Made by a program: the position numbers and the translations under genes. The notes below the pieces were generated by a model. The model searched no databases. It was not told the origin of the DNA and worked only from the letters and a program-made list of their open reading frames with translations. DNA of 64,000 nucleotides from Nocardia takedensis NBRC 100417 (GTDB lineage Bacteria > Actinomycetota > Actinomycetes > Mycobacteriales > Mycobacteriaceae), in NCBI RefSeq assembly GCF_000308695.1, contig NZ_BAGG01000064.1, forward strand, positions 1-64,000, read 5' to 3'. This document shows positions 29,706 to 38,253 of this stretch, piece after piece. Positions within the stretch are counted from its first letter, which is position 1. Every line of letters begins with the position of its first letter.

Positions 29706-30872
29706 ATGACTTCCGCGGTCATCGTCGACGCCATTCGCACCCCGTCCGGCAAAGGTAAAGCCGGCGGCGGTCTGGCCGATGTGCATCCCGCCACGCTGCT
29801 GTCGGGGGTGCTGAAAGATCTCGTCGAACGCAACGACCTGGACCCGGCGCTGGTCGACGATGTGATCGGCGGTTGCGTCACCCAGAGCGGCGAGCAGGCG
29901 CTCAACATCTCCCGCACCGCCGTGCTGGCCGCGGGCTTCCCGGAGTCGGTGCCCGCCACCACCGTCGACCGCCAGTGCGGGTCCAGCCAGCAGGCCGCGC
30001 ACTTCGCCGCCCAGGGCGTGCTCGCCGGCGCCTACGACATCGCCATCGCCTGCGGCGTCGAATCGATGAGCCGCGCGCCGATGTTCTCCAACGCCCAGGG
30101 CAAGGACGCCAACCGCGCGCCGCTGGCCCACCGCTTCCCCGAAGGGCTGATCAGCCAGGGCATCGCGGCCGAGATCATCACCCAGCGCTGGAAGTTGGAC
30201 CGCGAGACCCTCGACGCCTTCGCCGCGCGCTCGCACCGCCTCGCCGCCGAGACCGCCGCCGCGGGCGGCTTCGACAACGAACTCGTCGCCGCGGGCACGC
30301 TGACCGCCGACGAGACCATCCGCCCCACCACCAGCCCCGAGGGCCTGGCCGGACTGCGTCCCGCCTTCGCCTCCGACGAGTTCAAGGCCCGCTATCCCGA
30401 GATCGAGTGGTCCATCACCCCGGGCAACTCCTCACCGCTGACCGACGGCGCGTCCGCCACGCTGATCATGAGCGAGGAGAAGGCCAACCAACTCGGCCTG
30501 CGTCCGCGCGCCCGTTTCCACTCCTTCGCCGTGACCGGTGACGATCCGCTGCTGATGCTGACCGCCGTCATCCCCGCCACCCGCAAGGCCCTGGCGCGCG
30601 TCGGTCTGTCCATCGAGGACATCGACGCCTACGAAGTGAACGAGGCCTTCGCCCCGGTGCCGCTGGTGTGGCAGCAGGATCTCAACGCCGACCCGGCCAA
30701 GCTCAACCCGCGCGGCGGCGCGATCGCCCTGGGTCACCCCCTCGGCGCGTCGGGCACCCGCATCCTGGCCACCCTGCTCAACCACCTCGAGCAGACCGGC
30801 GGACGCTACGGTCTCCAGACCATGTGCGAGGCGGGCGGACTCGCCAACGCCACCATCATCGAACGCCTCTGA
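29706..30872 (+). CDS. Acetyl-CoA C-acyltransferase (thiolase)
   Basis: 388 residues, full thiolase length. The acyl-accepting cysteine is in VDRQCGSSQQA (near residue 90). The two C-terminal catalytic motifs are NEAFAPVPLVW and GGAIALGHPLGASGTR (His), ending MCEAGGLANATIIE, where the usual CIGGG cysteine motif reads C-E-A-G-G. It cleaves 3-ketoacyl-CoA or condenses acetyl-CoA in the cytoplasm. No other beta-oxidation genes are adjacent, so the substrate range, fatty acid or sterol, is open. It has its own promoter and a strong terminator behind. Confidence 0.92.
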   Translation: MTSAVIVDAIRTPSGKGKAGGGLADVHPATLLSGVLKDLVERNDLDPALVDDVIGGCVTQSGEQALNISRTAVLAAGFPESVPATTVDRQCGSSQQAAHFAAQGVLAGAYDIAIACGVESMSRAPMFSNAQGKDANRAPLAHRFPEGLISQGIAAEIITQRWKLDRETLDAFAARSHRLAAETAAAGGFDNELVAAGTLTADETIRPTTSPEGLAGLRPAFASDEFKARYPEIEWSITPGNSSPLTDGASATLIMSEEKANQLGLRPRARFHSFAVTGDDPLLMLTAVIPATRKALARVGLSIEDIDAYEVNEAFAPVPLVWQQDLNADPAKLNPRGGAIALGHPLGASGTRILATLLNHLEQTGGRYGLQTMCEAGGLANATIIERL

Positions 30873-30881
30873 CACCACGTC

Positions 30882-30927
30882 GACGGGGTCGTGTTGCGGC
30901 GGGCGATCGCCCGAACACGGCCCCGTC
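30882..30927. terminator. Nested stem-loop terminator after the thiolase gene
   Basis: GACGGGGTCGTGTT (30882-30895) pairs with AACACGGCCCCGTC (30914-30927), 14 positions with one wobble. The enclosed loop holds a second perfect palindrome, CGGGCGATCGCCCG (30900-30913). It lies between convergent reading frames and may work both ways. Confidence 0.7.
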
Positions 30928-30934
30928 TCGTGTG

Positions 30935-31075
30935 TCAGGCCGCTTCGGACCGTGGGGTCGGGCGGGCGTCCATTCCCATGACCTTCTCCCACCAACCGCT
31001 CAGCGGACTGGGGTCGGGCCAGATGACGGGCCGGTCGTCGGTGCTGTCATCGCCGCGCTGCGAATCGTCGATCAT
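30935..31075 (-). CDS. Putative 46-residue small protein
   Basis: A short minus-strand frame from ATG 31075 encodes an acidic start (MIDDSQRGDDSTDD), then RPVIWPDPSPLSGWWEKVMGMD and a basic end. GAGGAA lies 6 nt upstream of the ATG. About 85 percent of codons end in G or C, matching real genes here. It contains three tryptophans, unusual for a random frame. It converges on the thiolase terminator. No family recognised. Could be a conserved actinobacterial micropeptide or a chance frame. The stretch 31076-31251 upstream holds nothing recognisable. Confidence 0.45.
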   Translation of the reverse strand: MIDDSQRGDDSTDDRPVIWPDPSPLSGWWEKVMGMDARPTPRSEAA

Positions 31076-31251
31076 CGAGAATTCCTCGCTGTCGTCTCTC
31101 TGCTGCTTCCGCCGAGTCGCTCGTGGAACTCGCGGGTCTCCGCGCTACCCGCTCGTTCGGGGTTCCAAACCAGCGGACTGTGCGACGAACTGTACGAGCG
31201 TGCGCACCGGCCACATGCCGTTTCGTGCAAAACACGCCGGTGGCGCGCCGG

Positions 31252-32481
31252 TCAGGCCGGGGGAGTGGCGGCGGTGGGATAGGTCGGGAGCTCGAAGTCG
31301 TCGGTGTGGCTCATCATCTTGATCACCAGCGGGCGCATCGGCTTGGAGACCATCGCCCGCGCCATGACCTTGGCCATCCGCACCCCGAATCCGCTCGCGG
31401 GCACCATCATCGCGATACCGCCGCCGGGCAGTTTCTTGGCCTGGTCGAGGAACGGCGTGATGTCGCGGGCGTAGCGTCGCACCGCGCCGACGAGGTCGTT
31501 CGGGTCGGCGGTCAGCGCACCCGCGAGCAGATAGGCGCCGACCAGTGCCATCGCGGTGCCCATCCCGGACAGGGGCGAACCGCAGTATCCGGCGTCGCCG
31601 ACCAGGGTCACGCGGCCAGCGGCCAGTTCCGGCACGTCGATGCGGGCGAGTTCGTCGAAGTAGAAATCGGCGGCGTCGGGCAGGGCGGCCAGGATCTCCG
31701 GGGCCCGCCAGCCCGCATCCGCCAACTCGGCGCGCAGCAGGGCCTGCTGCGCCGCGACGTCGCGGCGCAGCGCGGGATCGGCCGGGACCCGCAGGACGAC
31801 GAAGGCTTTGCAGGTGGCGGGGTCGACGTCCGGGCGCAGGCCGATCGTGACGCCCGGCAGTGAGTGCATCGTCATCCAGCCGGGTTCGATGTCGGCGGGC
31901 GCGGGCATCGTGAAATAGGAGGTGTAGCCGCCGAGGTAGGTCGAGAAGCGCTCCTCCGGCCCGAACGCCAGGCGGCGGGTCGCCGAGTGCACGCCGTCGG
32001 CGCCGATCACCAGGTCGAACCGTTCCCGTCGGCCGGAGGCGAAGGCGACTTCGACGCCCGCCGCGTCCTGGTCGAGCGCCTCGATGTGGTCGCCGAAGCG
32101 GTAGTCGAGATCGCCTCCGGCCTCGGCGAGCGCCGCGAGCAGGACCTCGGCGAGGTCGCCGCGGGTGATCTCGATATCCGCGACCGGGCCTTTGCCCTCG
32201 AAGATCGCCGTGGGCATCCGCGCGTACTCCCGCCCGTCGCGGTCGACGTAGGCCATGCCGCGTTCGTCCAGTTGGCGCGCCCGGATGCCGGGGAGCAGAC
32301 CCATCCGCTCGGCCACTTCGCGGCTCGGGCCGCGCAGGTCGACCGCTTGGCCGCCCGGTCGCGGTCCGACTGCCCGCTCGACGACCGTCACCCGGAAGCC
32401 GGCCCGGATCAGTTGCAGCGCAACGGCGTTCCCGGCTATGCCGCCGCCGCTGACGAGGATGTGGAGATCGGTGGTTTCCAT
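31252..32481 (-). CDS. FAD-dependent monooxygenase (PHBH fold, TetX/aromatic hydroxylase type)
   Basis: 409 residues from ATG 32481, preferred over TTG 32517 because GAGAGG lies 8 nt upstream. The FAD dinucleotide motif is SGGGIAGNAVALQL, followed by VVERAVGPRPGGQAVDLRG. The DG motif is LVIGADGVHSATRR, and the second FAD motif GRVTLVGDAGYCGSPLSGMG. It would hydroxylate an aromatic or polyketide-like substrate using NAD(P)H and oxygen. Such enzymes often inactivate antibiotics. It diverges from a TetR gene, and the intergenic region is full of repeated operator half-sites, so it is almost certainly the regulated target. Confidence 0.88.
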   Translation of the reverse strand: METTDLHILVSGGGIAGNAVALQLIRAGFRVTVVERAVGPRPGGQAVDLRGPSREVAERMGLLPGIRARQLDERGMAYVDRDGREYARMPTAIFEGKGPVADIEITRGDLAEVLLAALAEAGGDLDYRFGDHIEALDQDAAGVEVAFASGRRERFDLVIGADGVHSATRRLAFGPEERFSTYLGGYTSYFTMPAPADIEPGWMTMHSLPGVTIGLRPDVDPATCKAFVVLRVPADPALRRDVAAQQALLRAELADAGWRAPEILAALPDAADFYFDELARIDVPELAAGRVTLVGDAGYCGSPLSGMGTAMALVGAYLLAGALTADPNDLVGAVRRYARDITPFLDQAKKLPGGGIAMMVPASGFGVRMAKVMARAMVSKPMRPLVIKMMSHTDDFELPTYPTAATPPA

Positions 32482-32505
32482 GGCCGTTACCTCTCGTGGA
32501 ACGAA

Positions 32506-32566
32506 TGTCTTAGACAAATGTCTAACAGACGGTTGGCACGCTTGTCTAGAACAAACGTCTAAGACG
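32506..32566. promoter_or_regulatory. Divergent operator region between monooxygenase and TetR
   Basis: TTAGACAAATGTCTAA (32510-32525) is a perfect 7-2-7 palindrome. It overlaps TGTCTTAGACA (32506-32516), also palindromic. A related pair of half-sites, TTGTCTAGAACAA then ACGTCTAAGACG, lies at 32542-32566. The repeated unit TTAGAC/GTCTAA is the probable TetR recognition sequence. A -10-like TAGGGT (32571-32576) ends 6 nt before the TetR ATG, suggesting a leaderless, autoregulated tetR transcript. Confidence 0.75.
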
Positions 32567-32582
32567 CTGCTAGGGTCGAGGC

Positions 32583-33149
32583 ATGGGAAACCGGGAAGAC
32601 CTGCTGGACGGGGCGCGCAAGGCCATCCTCGAACGCGGCCTGGCCAAGGTCACCGCCCGCGACATCGCCACCGCGGCCGGCGTGAGCCTGGCCGCCATCG
32701 GCTACCACTTCGGCTCCAAGGAGCAGTTGATCACCCAGGCGCTGACCGAAGGTCTCGGCGGCGGCATCGGGGACCGGATGGACGAGGTGATCCGCGCGGG
32801 CGAGCACCCCCTGAGCCACGGAATGGGCGAGATCTGGACGCGACTGCTCGCGATCCTGCGCGACAACCGCGAGGGCATGACGCTCAGCATGGAACACCTG
32901 GTGCGCGTCGCCCGCTCGGAGCAATCGCGCGCCTACATGGCCGAAGCCTCCGAACACGCCTACGCCGACCTGACCCGGAGCCTGCGCGACACCTACCCGG
33001 ACCTCACCGACGAACAGGCCCGCGCCCTCGGCAAACTCGTCTTCACCCTGTTCCAGGGAGTGGCGGTGCTGTGGCTGGCCGCCCCCGACCTGGAACTGCT
33101 CGACGGCGCGGACCTCACGACCGCCGTCGAGGCGCTGAACAGTCTGTGA
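32583..33149 (+). CDS. TetR-family transcriptional regulator
   Basis: 188 residues. The N-terminal helix-turn-helix is LAKVTARDIATAAGVSLAAIGYHFGSKEQLI, and the rest is the all-helical ligand-binding and dimerisation domain. It probably represses the divergent FAD monooxygenase and itself through the TTAGAC/GTCTAA sites at 32506-32566, and is released by the monooxygenase substrate. Transcription looks leaderless. The gene stands alone; the next gene converges. Confidence 0.88.
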   Translation: MGNREDLLDGARKAILERGLAKVTARDIATAAGVSLAAIGYHFGSKEQLITQALTEGLGGGIGDRMDEVIRAGEHPLSHGMGEIWTRLLAILRDNREGMTLSMEHLVRVARSEQSRAYMAEASEHAYADLTRSLRDTYPDLTDEQARALGKLVFTLFQGVAVLWLAAPDLELLDGADLTTAVEALNSL

Positions 33150-33252
33150 ACGGGCCGCGTCGCACGCGCGGGTGAAGGGGGTGGGTATCCATCGGAGCGG
33201 CCCGTCGAGAACCGTTCCGCCTCCGGCGATCCGGTCGCTCATACGGTGATGA

Positions 33253-34476
33253 TCACGCGCGCAACGCGTTTCGGGCGCGACGCAGATAGTCCTGTTCGAC
33301 GGTGTTGTTCGTGCGGGCCAGGGCGCGGTCGTAGGCGGCCACGGCTTCGGTGTCGCGGCCGAGGCGGGCCAGCAGCGCGGCACGGACGGCGTGGTAGACG
33401 TGGAAGTCGACCAGGCCGAGGGCGTCGACTTGTTCGAGTGCTGTTCGGGGGCCGTGGATCTCGGCGACAGCGACCGCGCGGTTGAGAGTGACGACGGGGC
33501 TCGGCGCGATGGCCGTGAGCTGGTCGTAGAGGGCGAGGATCTGCGTCCAGTCGGTGGCGGCGGCACTCGGCGCGTCGCTGTGCACGGCGTTGACGGCGGC
33601 CTGGATCTGGTACGGGCCGGGCCGGTTCTCGCGCAGACAGCGGCGCACGAGAGCTTGGCCCTCGGCGATGAGGTCGCGATCCCAGCGGCCGCGATCCTGG
33701 TCCGCGAGCAGCACCAGTGCGCCCTCGGTGTCCGTGCGTGTGGCGCGGCGCGCGTCGACGAGCAGCATGAGGGCGAGTAGACCCAGCGCCTCCGGTTCGT
33801 CCGGCATCAGCGCCGCGAGCAGCCTGGCGAGCCGGATGGCCTCGTCCGTGAGGTCGGTGCGGGCCAGATCGGGGCCCGAACTCGCGGTGTGCCCCTCGGT
33901 GAAGATCAGGTAGAGCACGGCCGCGACCGCCCGCAGGCGATCGGGGAGATCCGCGTCGCGCGGGACGCGGTAGGGGATGCGGGCGTCGCGGATCTTGCGT
34001 TTGGCGCGGACCAGGCGCTGGGCCATGGTCGGCTCCGGCACCAGGAACGCGCGCGCGATCTCGGCGGTCGACAACCCGCCGAGCAGACGCAACGTCAACG
34101 CGACGCGGGCCTCCGGCGCGAGCGCGGGGTGGCAGCAGGTGAAGATCAGGCGGAGTCGGTCGTCGGGCACCGGGCCCTCCTCGACAGGGTCGTCGGCCTC
34201 CGGCGGAGACAACGCCGCCGCTTCGGTCTGTCGGTTCCGGCCCACGGCCTCCCGGCGGAGGCGGTCGAGGGCCCGATGTCCGGCCGTGGTGATGATCCAG
34301 CCCGCCGGACTCGGCGGTGTGCCGGTGCGCGGCCAGTGGTCGACCGCCGCCGCGAACGCGTCCTGGACCGCCTCCTCGGCGAGTTCGATATCGCCGAAGC
34401 GGCGGACCAAGACCGCGACCGCCCGCCCGTACTCCCGGCGGAAGACACGGGCGATGTCGGCGGACGACGGGGTCAC
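33253..34476 (-). CDS. ECF RNA polymerase sigma factor, ECF42 type
   Basis: 407 residues from GTG 34476. Sigma region 2 ([32 protein letters not shown]), a linker, then region 4 ([34 protein letters not shown]). After it comes a C-terminal domain of about 200 residues with repeated helical pairs ([43 protein letters not shown]), TPR-like. This architecture and a DGPF-domain partner gene immediately upstream define the ECF42 group, which lacks an anti-sigma factor; the C-terminal extension controls activity. It starts 7 nt after the partner gene ends, so the two form an operon. Confidence 0.9.
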   Translation of the reverse strand: MTPSSADIARVFRREYGRAVAVLVRRFGDIELAEEAVQDAFAAAVDHWPRTGTPPSPAGWIITTAGHRALDRLRREAVGRNRQTEAAALSPPEADDPVEEGPVPDDRLRLIFTCCHPALAPEARVALTLRLLGGLSTAEIARAFLVPEPTMAQRLVRAKRKIRDARIPYRVPRDADLPDRLRAVAAVLYLIFTEGHTASSGPDLARTDLTDEAIRLARLLAALMPDEPEALGLLALMLLVDARRATRTDTEGALVLLADQDRGRWDRDLIAEGQALVRRCLRENRPGPYQIQAAVNAVHSDAPSAAATDWTQILALYDQLTAIAPSPVVTLNRAVAVAEIHGPRTALEQVDALGLVDFHVYHAVRAALLARLGRDTEAVAAYDRALARTNNTVEQDYLRRARNALRA

Positions 34477-34483
34477 GGTGCGC

Positions 34484-34840
34484 TCAGTTCCGGGCCTCGC
34501 CCTGGAACGGGCGGACCTCGATCGGCAGGACCCGCACGGCCGCGGCCTGCTTGGCCGCCCAGGCGAGCGCCTCGTCCAGATCCGCCACCGCGATCACGAC
34601 GATCCCGCCGAGATGTTCCTTGCCCTCGGCGTACGGGCCGTCGGTGGTGAGCACATCGCCTTCGCGCATCCGCACCACCGTCGAAGCCTCCGGTCCGTGC
34701 AGGCCGCCGGAGAAGACCCACACGCCTGCCGCCTTCATCTCCTCCTCCACGGCGCGCAGATCGTCCATGATCGGCCCGAGCACCTCCGGCGGGGGCGGGT
34801 CACCGACAGGTTGGTGCAGGGCGAGCAGGTAGTTCTTCAT
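34484..34840 (-). CDS. YCII-related DGPF-domain protein
   Basis: 118 residues from ATG 34840, preceded by GGAG in CGGAGGAGCC. The hallmark [14 protein letters not shown] (DGPF motif region) and the opening [11 protein letters not shown] identify the YCII/DGPF family. Fold: a ferredoxin-like dimer. It is the standard partner and main target gene of ECF42 sigma factors, lying directly upstream of the sigma gene in one operon. Biochemical function is unknown. Confidence 0.9.
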   Translation of the reverse strand: MKNYLLALHQPVGDPPPPEVLGPIMDDLRAVEEEMKAAGVWVFSGGLHGPEASTVVRMREGDVLTTDGPYAEGKEHLGGIVVIAVADLDEALAWAAKQAAAVRVLPIEVRPFQGEARN

Positions 34841-35043
34841 CGCGGCTCCTCCGTTCGGGGCCGACACCGTGTCGACCTCACCCTCTACACGAACGACCAC
34901 CGCCGAAATCGACAGCGTCCGGACGAGAAGGTTGTCACCGTGCGATGGACGCGGTGTCTCAGCGTATTTCTCCTCGGTTTCGATCGGGTCTCACCGTGGC
35001 GGGTCACGGAGGCGGGCCGATCGCGGGGGTATCGGGTGGGGCT

Positions 35044-35574
35044 ATGCGATACGCCTGGATCAGCGCCGACGAACCGGCACCGGAGGCCATGGCCATCCGG
35101 TGGCTCGCCGGACACGACAACTGGAGCATGCGCACCCTGCTGAGCCGCCAACCGATCCGTCCCGACGATCTGTTGCTGTCGGCCTTCGCCACCGGTCACA
35201 CCCTCGAACCCGGCACACAGTACGCGGCGGGCCCCGTGCTGTGCCTGAACCCGGACCTTTCCCTGCTGGCCTACGCGATGCGCGTGGCCGCCGATCAGCC
35301 GCTGGCGGTGGTCGAAGCCGCCGGGATGCGGGTCCGCGGGTGGGCGGCGGCGTGCGGGGCGCTGGATCTGGCCGCGGACGCGCCCACACCGCCCGCGGAC
35401 CCCGAGATCGCCCGCGCCCTGGTCACTCTCGGCGACACCGGTCCGCACGCCGTGCAGCACGGCAGTCGCGACTACATCGATGCCGTCGCGGTGCTCGACG
35501 CCGCCGACACTCCGCGCGACTACGTGCGCACCTACCTGCTGGCGCGCGAAGTGGGTGGGTCGGTCGAGGTGTGA
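35044..35574 (+). CDS. Hypothetical soluble protein
   Basis: 176 residues from ATG 35044, with a weak GGTGGGG upstream. Upstream in-frame codons exist but lack support. Composition is ordinary for a cytoplasmic protein. Visible landmarks are RYAWISADEPAPEAMAIRWLAGHDNWS, LSAFATGHTLEPGTQYAAGPVL and DTPRDYVRTYLLAREVGGSVEV. No signal peptide, membrane segment or known motif was recognised. G- and C-ending codons support coding. It is a single gene closed by a very strong terminator. Confidence 0.7.
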   Translation: MRYAWISADEPAPEAMAIRWLAGHDNWSMRTLLSRQPIRPDDLLLSAFATGHTLEPGTQYAAGPVLCLNPDLSLLAYAMRVAADQPLAVVEAAGMRVRGWAAACGALDLAADAPTPPADPEIARALVTLGDTGPHAVQHGSRDYIDAVAVLDAADTPRDYVRTYLLAREVGGSVEV

Positions 35575-35585
35575 CCGGCCGACCG

Positions 35586-35638
35586 CGCACAGCAAGAGAG
35601 GGCAGTCGCGGAAAGCGACTGCCCTCTCTTGCTGTGCG
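35586..35638. terminator. 24-bp perfect stem terminator, bidirectional
   Basis: Positions 35586-35609 are the exact reverse complement of 35615-35638: 24 paired bases with a 5-nt loop, GGAAA. It starts 12 nt after the stop at 35574 and ends 5 nt before the convergent gene's stop at 35643, so it serves both. No U-run is present on the plus strand. Confidence 0.9.
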
Positions 35639-35642
35639 GGGA

Positions 35643-35918
35643 TCAGCGCAGCGCGCGCCGACGACCGGTGACCAACTGGACCAGGAACAGCAGCACGACC
35701 GCGCCGCCCAGGCAGGTGAAGAAGCTGAACCAGAGGCCGCCGCCCTCGACGTCGACGCCGAACAGCTTCAGCAGGAAGCCGCCGAGCAGACCGCCGACGA
35801 TACCCACCACGATGTTGAGCAGGATGCCCTGCTGCGCATCGGTTTTCATGATCTTGCTGGCGATCCAGCCGGCCAGGCCGCCGATGATGATCCAGCCGAT
35901 GATTCCGAGTCCGAGCAT
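35643..35918 (-). CDS. GlsB/YeaQ/YmgE-family small membrane protein
   Basis: 91 residues from ATG 35918, with GGAA upstream. Two or three glycine-rich transmembrane helices: LGLGIIGWIIIGGLAGWIASKIM, then GILLNIVVGIVGGLLGGFLL, then an LWFSFFTCLGGAVVLLFLVQLV helix. The first pair is the transglycosylase-associated / GlsB family signature. Members are small stress-linked inner-membrane proteins of unknown mechanism. Shares the bidirectional terminator with the gene at 35044. Confidence 0.88.
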   Translation of the reverse strand: MLGLGIIGWIIIGGLAGWIASKIMKTDAQQGILLNIVVGIVGGLLGGFLLKLFGVDVEGGGLWFSFFTCLGGAVVLLFLVQLVTGRRRALR

Positions 35919-36029
35919 CGCGGGTGTTCCTTTCCGAGCCTGCCGCACCGGGCGGTGCGTGCGTTCGGCTCCGACATACCCGCGCCGAACCACCCCAATC
36001 CACCGTGTCGGCGATCATCCGGAAAAGCA

Positions 36030-36058
36030 GAGAACCCGCGTCGATGACGCGGGTTCTC
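36030..36058. terminator. Stem-loop terminator of the cold-shock gene
   Basis: GAGAACCCGCGTC (36030-36042) pairs perfectly with GACGCGGGTTCTC (36046-36058) across a GAT loop. Read on the minus strand it follows the cold-shock gene's stop by 16 nt. Confidence 0.85.
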
Positions 36059-36074
36059 CGGTGGGTCAGCTCAT

Positions 36075-36278
36075 TCAGATGACGCGGACACCTTGGGCCT
36101 GCGGGCCCTTCTGGCCTTGGCCGATCTCGAACTCGACGCGCTGGCCCTCCTCGAGGGACTTGTAGCCGGAGCCGGAGATCTCGGAGTAGTGGACGAAGAC
36201 GTCAGGGCCGCCCGCATCCTGGGCGATGAAACCGAAGCCCTTCTCGCCGTTGAACCACTTCACACTGCCTTGTGACAT
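36075..36278 (-). CDS. cspA: Cold-shock protein (CspA family)
   Basis: 67 residues, the standard length. Both RNA-binding motifs are intact: KGFGFIAQD (RNP1) and VFVHYSEI (RNP2), with the opening [11 protein letters not shown]. It is a single OB-fold RNA chaperone acting on mRNA in the cytoplasm. No Shine-Dalgarno is evident before ATG 36278. Own strong terminator. Confidence 0.95.
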   Translation of the reverse strand: MSQGSVKWFNGEKGFGFIAQDAGGPDVFVHYSEISGSGYKSLEEGQRVEFEIGQGQKGPQAQGVRVI

Positions 36279-36392
36279 GAGTTTGTCTATGACTTCCTGT
36301 AGTGAGCCGGACGATCACTGCAACAATCCGTGCTCGCCCTCCAGCATGCCAGACGATCCGCTCGGCCGAGCGGGCGGGCGTGGACTCGGCGG

Positions 36393-37985
36393 TCAGATGC
36401 CGGCCGCGTCCTGGTGGGCGTCGGAGTCGGAGGACGCCGGCGCGGGCAGGGTGAACCGGAAGCGGGTGCCGCCCTGATAGTCGGTGTCGATCCAGATCTT
36501 GCCGCCGTGGTACTCGACGATCTTCTTGCAGACGGCCAAGCCGATGCCGGTGCCACCGTATTCGTCGCGGGAGTGCAGGCGTTGGAAGATGACGAAGACC
36601 TGCTCGGCGAATTCGGGGGCGATGCCGATGCCGTTGTCGCTGAGCGCCAGTTGCCACATGCCGGTGTCGGCGTCGAGTTCGGCGTCCACGCTGATCCGCG
36701 GCGGGACATCGGGCGCCGCGAATTTGATGGCGTTGGCGATCAGGTTCTGCCACAGCATGGTCAACAGCGTGGGGTCGCCGACGATCTCGGGCAGCCGGGC
36801 GGGCAGTTCGATCCGGGCGTGGCTGTTCTCGATGACCGAGGAGATATTGGTCAGGGCGGCGTCCAGGGTGGTGCCGAGTCCGACCCGTTCGGCGCGTTCG
36901 GTCAGCCGGCCGACGCGGGAGTAGGCGAGCAGATCGTTGATCAGGGTCTGCATGCGCTTGGCGCCGTCGACCGCGTAATCGATGTACTGCTTGCCGCGCG
37001 CGTCGAGTTTGTCGCCGTAGCGCTTCTCGATCAGCTGACAGAACGAGGCGACCTTGCGCAACGGTTCCTGGAGATCGTGCGAGGCGACGTAGGCGAACTG
37101 TTCGAGCTCGGTGTTGGAGCGGCGCAGTTCCTCGGTCTGCAGGTCCAGGTCGGCCTTCTGCTCGGCCATGGCGGCTTCGGCCGAGCGCGAGGCCGCCAGA
37201 TCGGCGACGATGCGCTGCCGCATGCGTTCCACGGCCGCCGCGACCGTGGTGACGTCGACCGGGCCGGTGACATCGATGCGGTGCTCGAAATCGCCGCCCG
37301 CCACCCGCAGCGACGCGTCGGTCAGCACCGAGAGCGGACGCGCGACCAGGCGGCGGGCCAATATCGTCAACACCAGTCCGGTCAAGAGGAACACCGCGAC
37401 CATGATCGAGAGGACCGCGTTGCGCACGGTCCTGGCGTCGTCGAGGGCGGCGCGGTCGGCGGCGATCGCGGCCGTGAGATGGGCGTTCTGGGTGGCGGAA
37501 CTCGCCCGCACCGCGTCGAACAGGGCCTTGCCCCGCGCCGAATCCGGTGTCGTCGGGGTGGCGGAGGACGCGATCGGGCCCGCGAACTCGGCGCGCCAGG
37601 CGTCGGCGGCGGTGCGGACCGCGTCCAGATCGGCCAGCAGATCGGGGTGCCCGTCGACCAGCACCGCGATGCGGTCGGCGGCCTCGGTCGCGGTCGGTTG
37701 CCCGTCCAGATACGGCTGCAGGAACTGGCGGTCGCCGGTGATGGCGTAGCCGCGGATGCCGGTCTCCTGGTTGACCAGCGCCGCCTGCAACTCGTAGGCG
37801 CGGGTCAGCGCGGGTTGGGTGTGGTTCAGCACGCGGTCGGTGGCGTCGTTGGTGTTGGCGATGACCTGCGCGCCCGCACCCGCGCCGATGACGACCACGA
37901 TCGTCATCACCGCCAGCACCAGTTGGAACCAGGTCTGCACGGTGAAGCGCCCGACGAACGACGTCCGGCTGACGGGTGTGCTCAC
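36393..37985 (-). CDS. Sensor histidine kinase with CHASE3 and HAMP domains
   Basis: 530 residues. Helix 1 at about 20-42, then an extracellular CHASE3-type domain (about 43-188, with NQETGIRGYAITGDRQFLQPY), helix 2 at 190-210, HAMP at about 211-263, and a coiled coil to about 295. HisKA carries phospho-acceptor H303 in SHDLQEPLRK. The ATPase domain has NLIANAIKFA (N box), DNGIGIAP (G1) and GGTGIGLAVCKKI (G2). The HDLQEP form resembles phytochrome-like and cyanobacterial kinases. No response regulator gene is adjacent, so it is an orphan. The signal sensed is unknown. Confidence 0.9.
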   Translation of the reverse strand: MSTPVSRTSFVGRFTVQTWFQLVLAVMTIVVVIGAGAGAQVIANTNDATDRVLNHTQPALTRAYELQAALVNQETGIRGYAITGDRQFLQPYLDGQPTATEAADRIAVLVDGHPDLLADLDAVRTAADAWRAEFAGPIASSATPTTPDSARGKALFDAVRASSATQNAHLTAAIAADRAALDDARTVRNAVLSIMVAVFLLTGLVLTILARRLVARPLSVLTDASLRVAGGDFEHRIDVTGPVDVTTVAAAVERMRQRIVADLAASRSAEAAMAEQKADLDLQTEELRRSNTELEQFAYVASHDLQEPLRKVASFCQLIEKRYGDKLDARGKQYIDYAVDGAKRMQTLINDLLAYSRVGRLTERAERVGLGTTLDAALTNISSVIENSHARIELPARLPEIVGDPTLLTMLWQNLIANAIKFAAPDVPPRISVDAELDADTGMWQLALSDNGIGIAPEFAEQVFVIFQRLHSRDEYGGTGIGLAVCKKIVEYHGGKIWIDTDYQGGTRFRFTLPAPASSDSDAHQDAAGI

Positions 37986-38162
37986 TGCTCGTCCTGCTTT
38001 CGGTTCGGCAAGCCCGTCCCCGAGCGGCGCCGAGGGGCCGGCGTGGGTCGGTGGGCCTGCGAACGCGATCCGGACGACCCCTGGGGCCGCGATGGACTCC
38101 GCGGTCGTCGGGACGGACCGAGGCAGCCGAATCGTATCCGAACCGGGGATCGGCCCGTGGCC

Positions 38163-38191
38163 CGCACTTCACCCCCTACGGGTGAAGTGCG
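38163..38191 (+). other. Perfect hairpin between kinase and alkyl sulfatase genes
   Basis: CGCACTTCACCC (38163-38174) pairs exactly with GGGTGAAGTGCG (38180-38191) around a CCTAC loop. It lies in the divergent gap, 62 nt before ATG 38254. As DNA it may be an operator; as RNA, a leader hairpin of the sulfatase mRNA. Confidence 0.45.
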
Positions 38192-38253
38192 GCGAGCAGG
38201 GGGTGTCGAGCATCGGGGGGACGAGTCGAACCGAGCTGAGGAGCTGATCCCCG

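Noticed and set aside
31076..31251. Possible tRNA-like folding
   Set aside because: Some short inverted repeats but no T-loop GTTCRA consensus in the right place and no acceptor stem; not a tRNA.
30891..31322. Plus-strand frame after the thiolase
   Set aside because: Starts inside the terminator hairpin and runs antisense into the monooxygenase gene; composition unlike a protein.
35643..35993. Longer start for the GlsB-like protein at 35993
   Set aside because: The extra 25 residues are basic and non-conserved; ATG 35918 has an RBS and opens the membrane helix.
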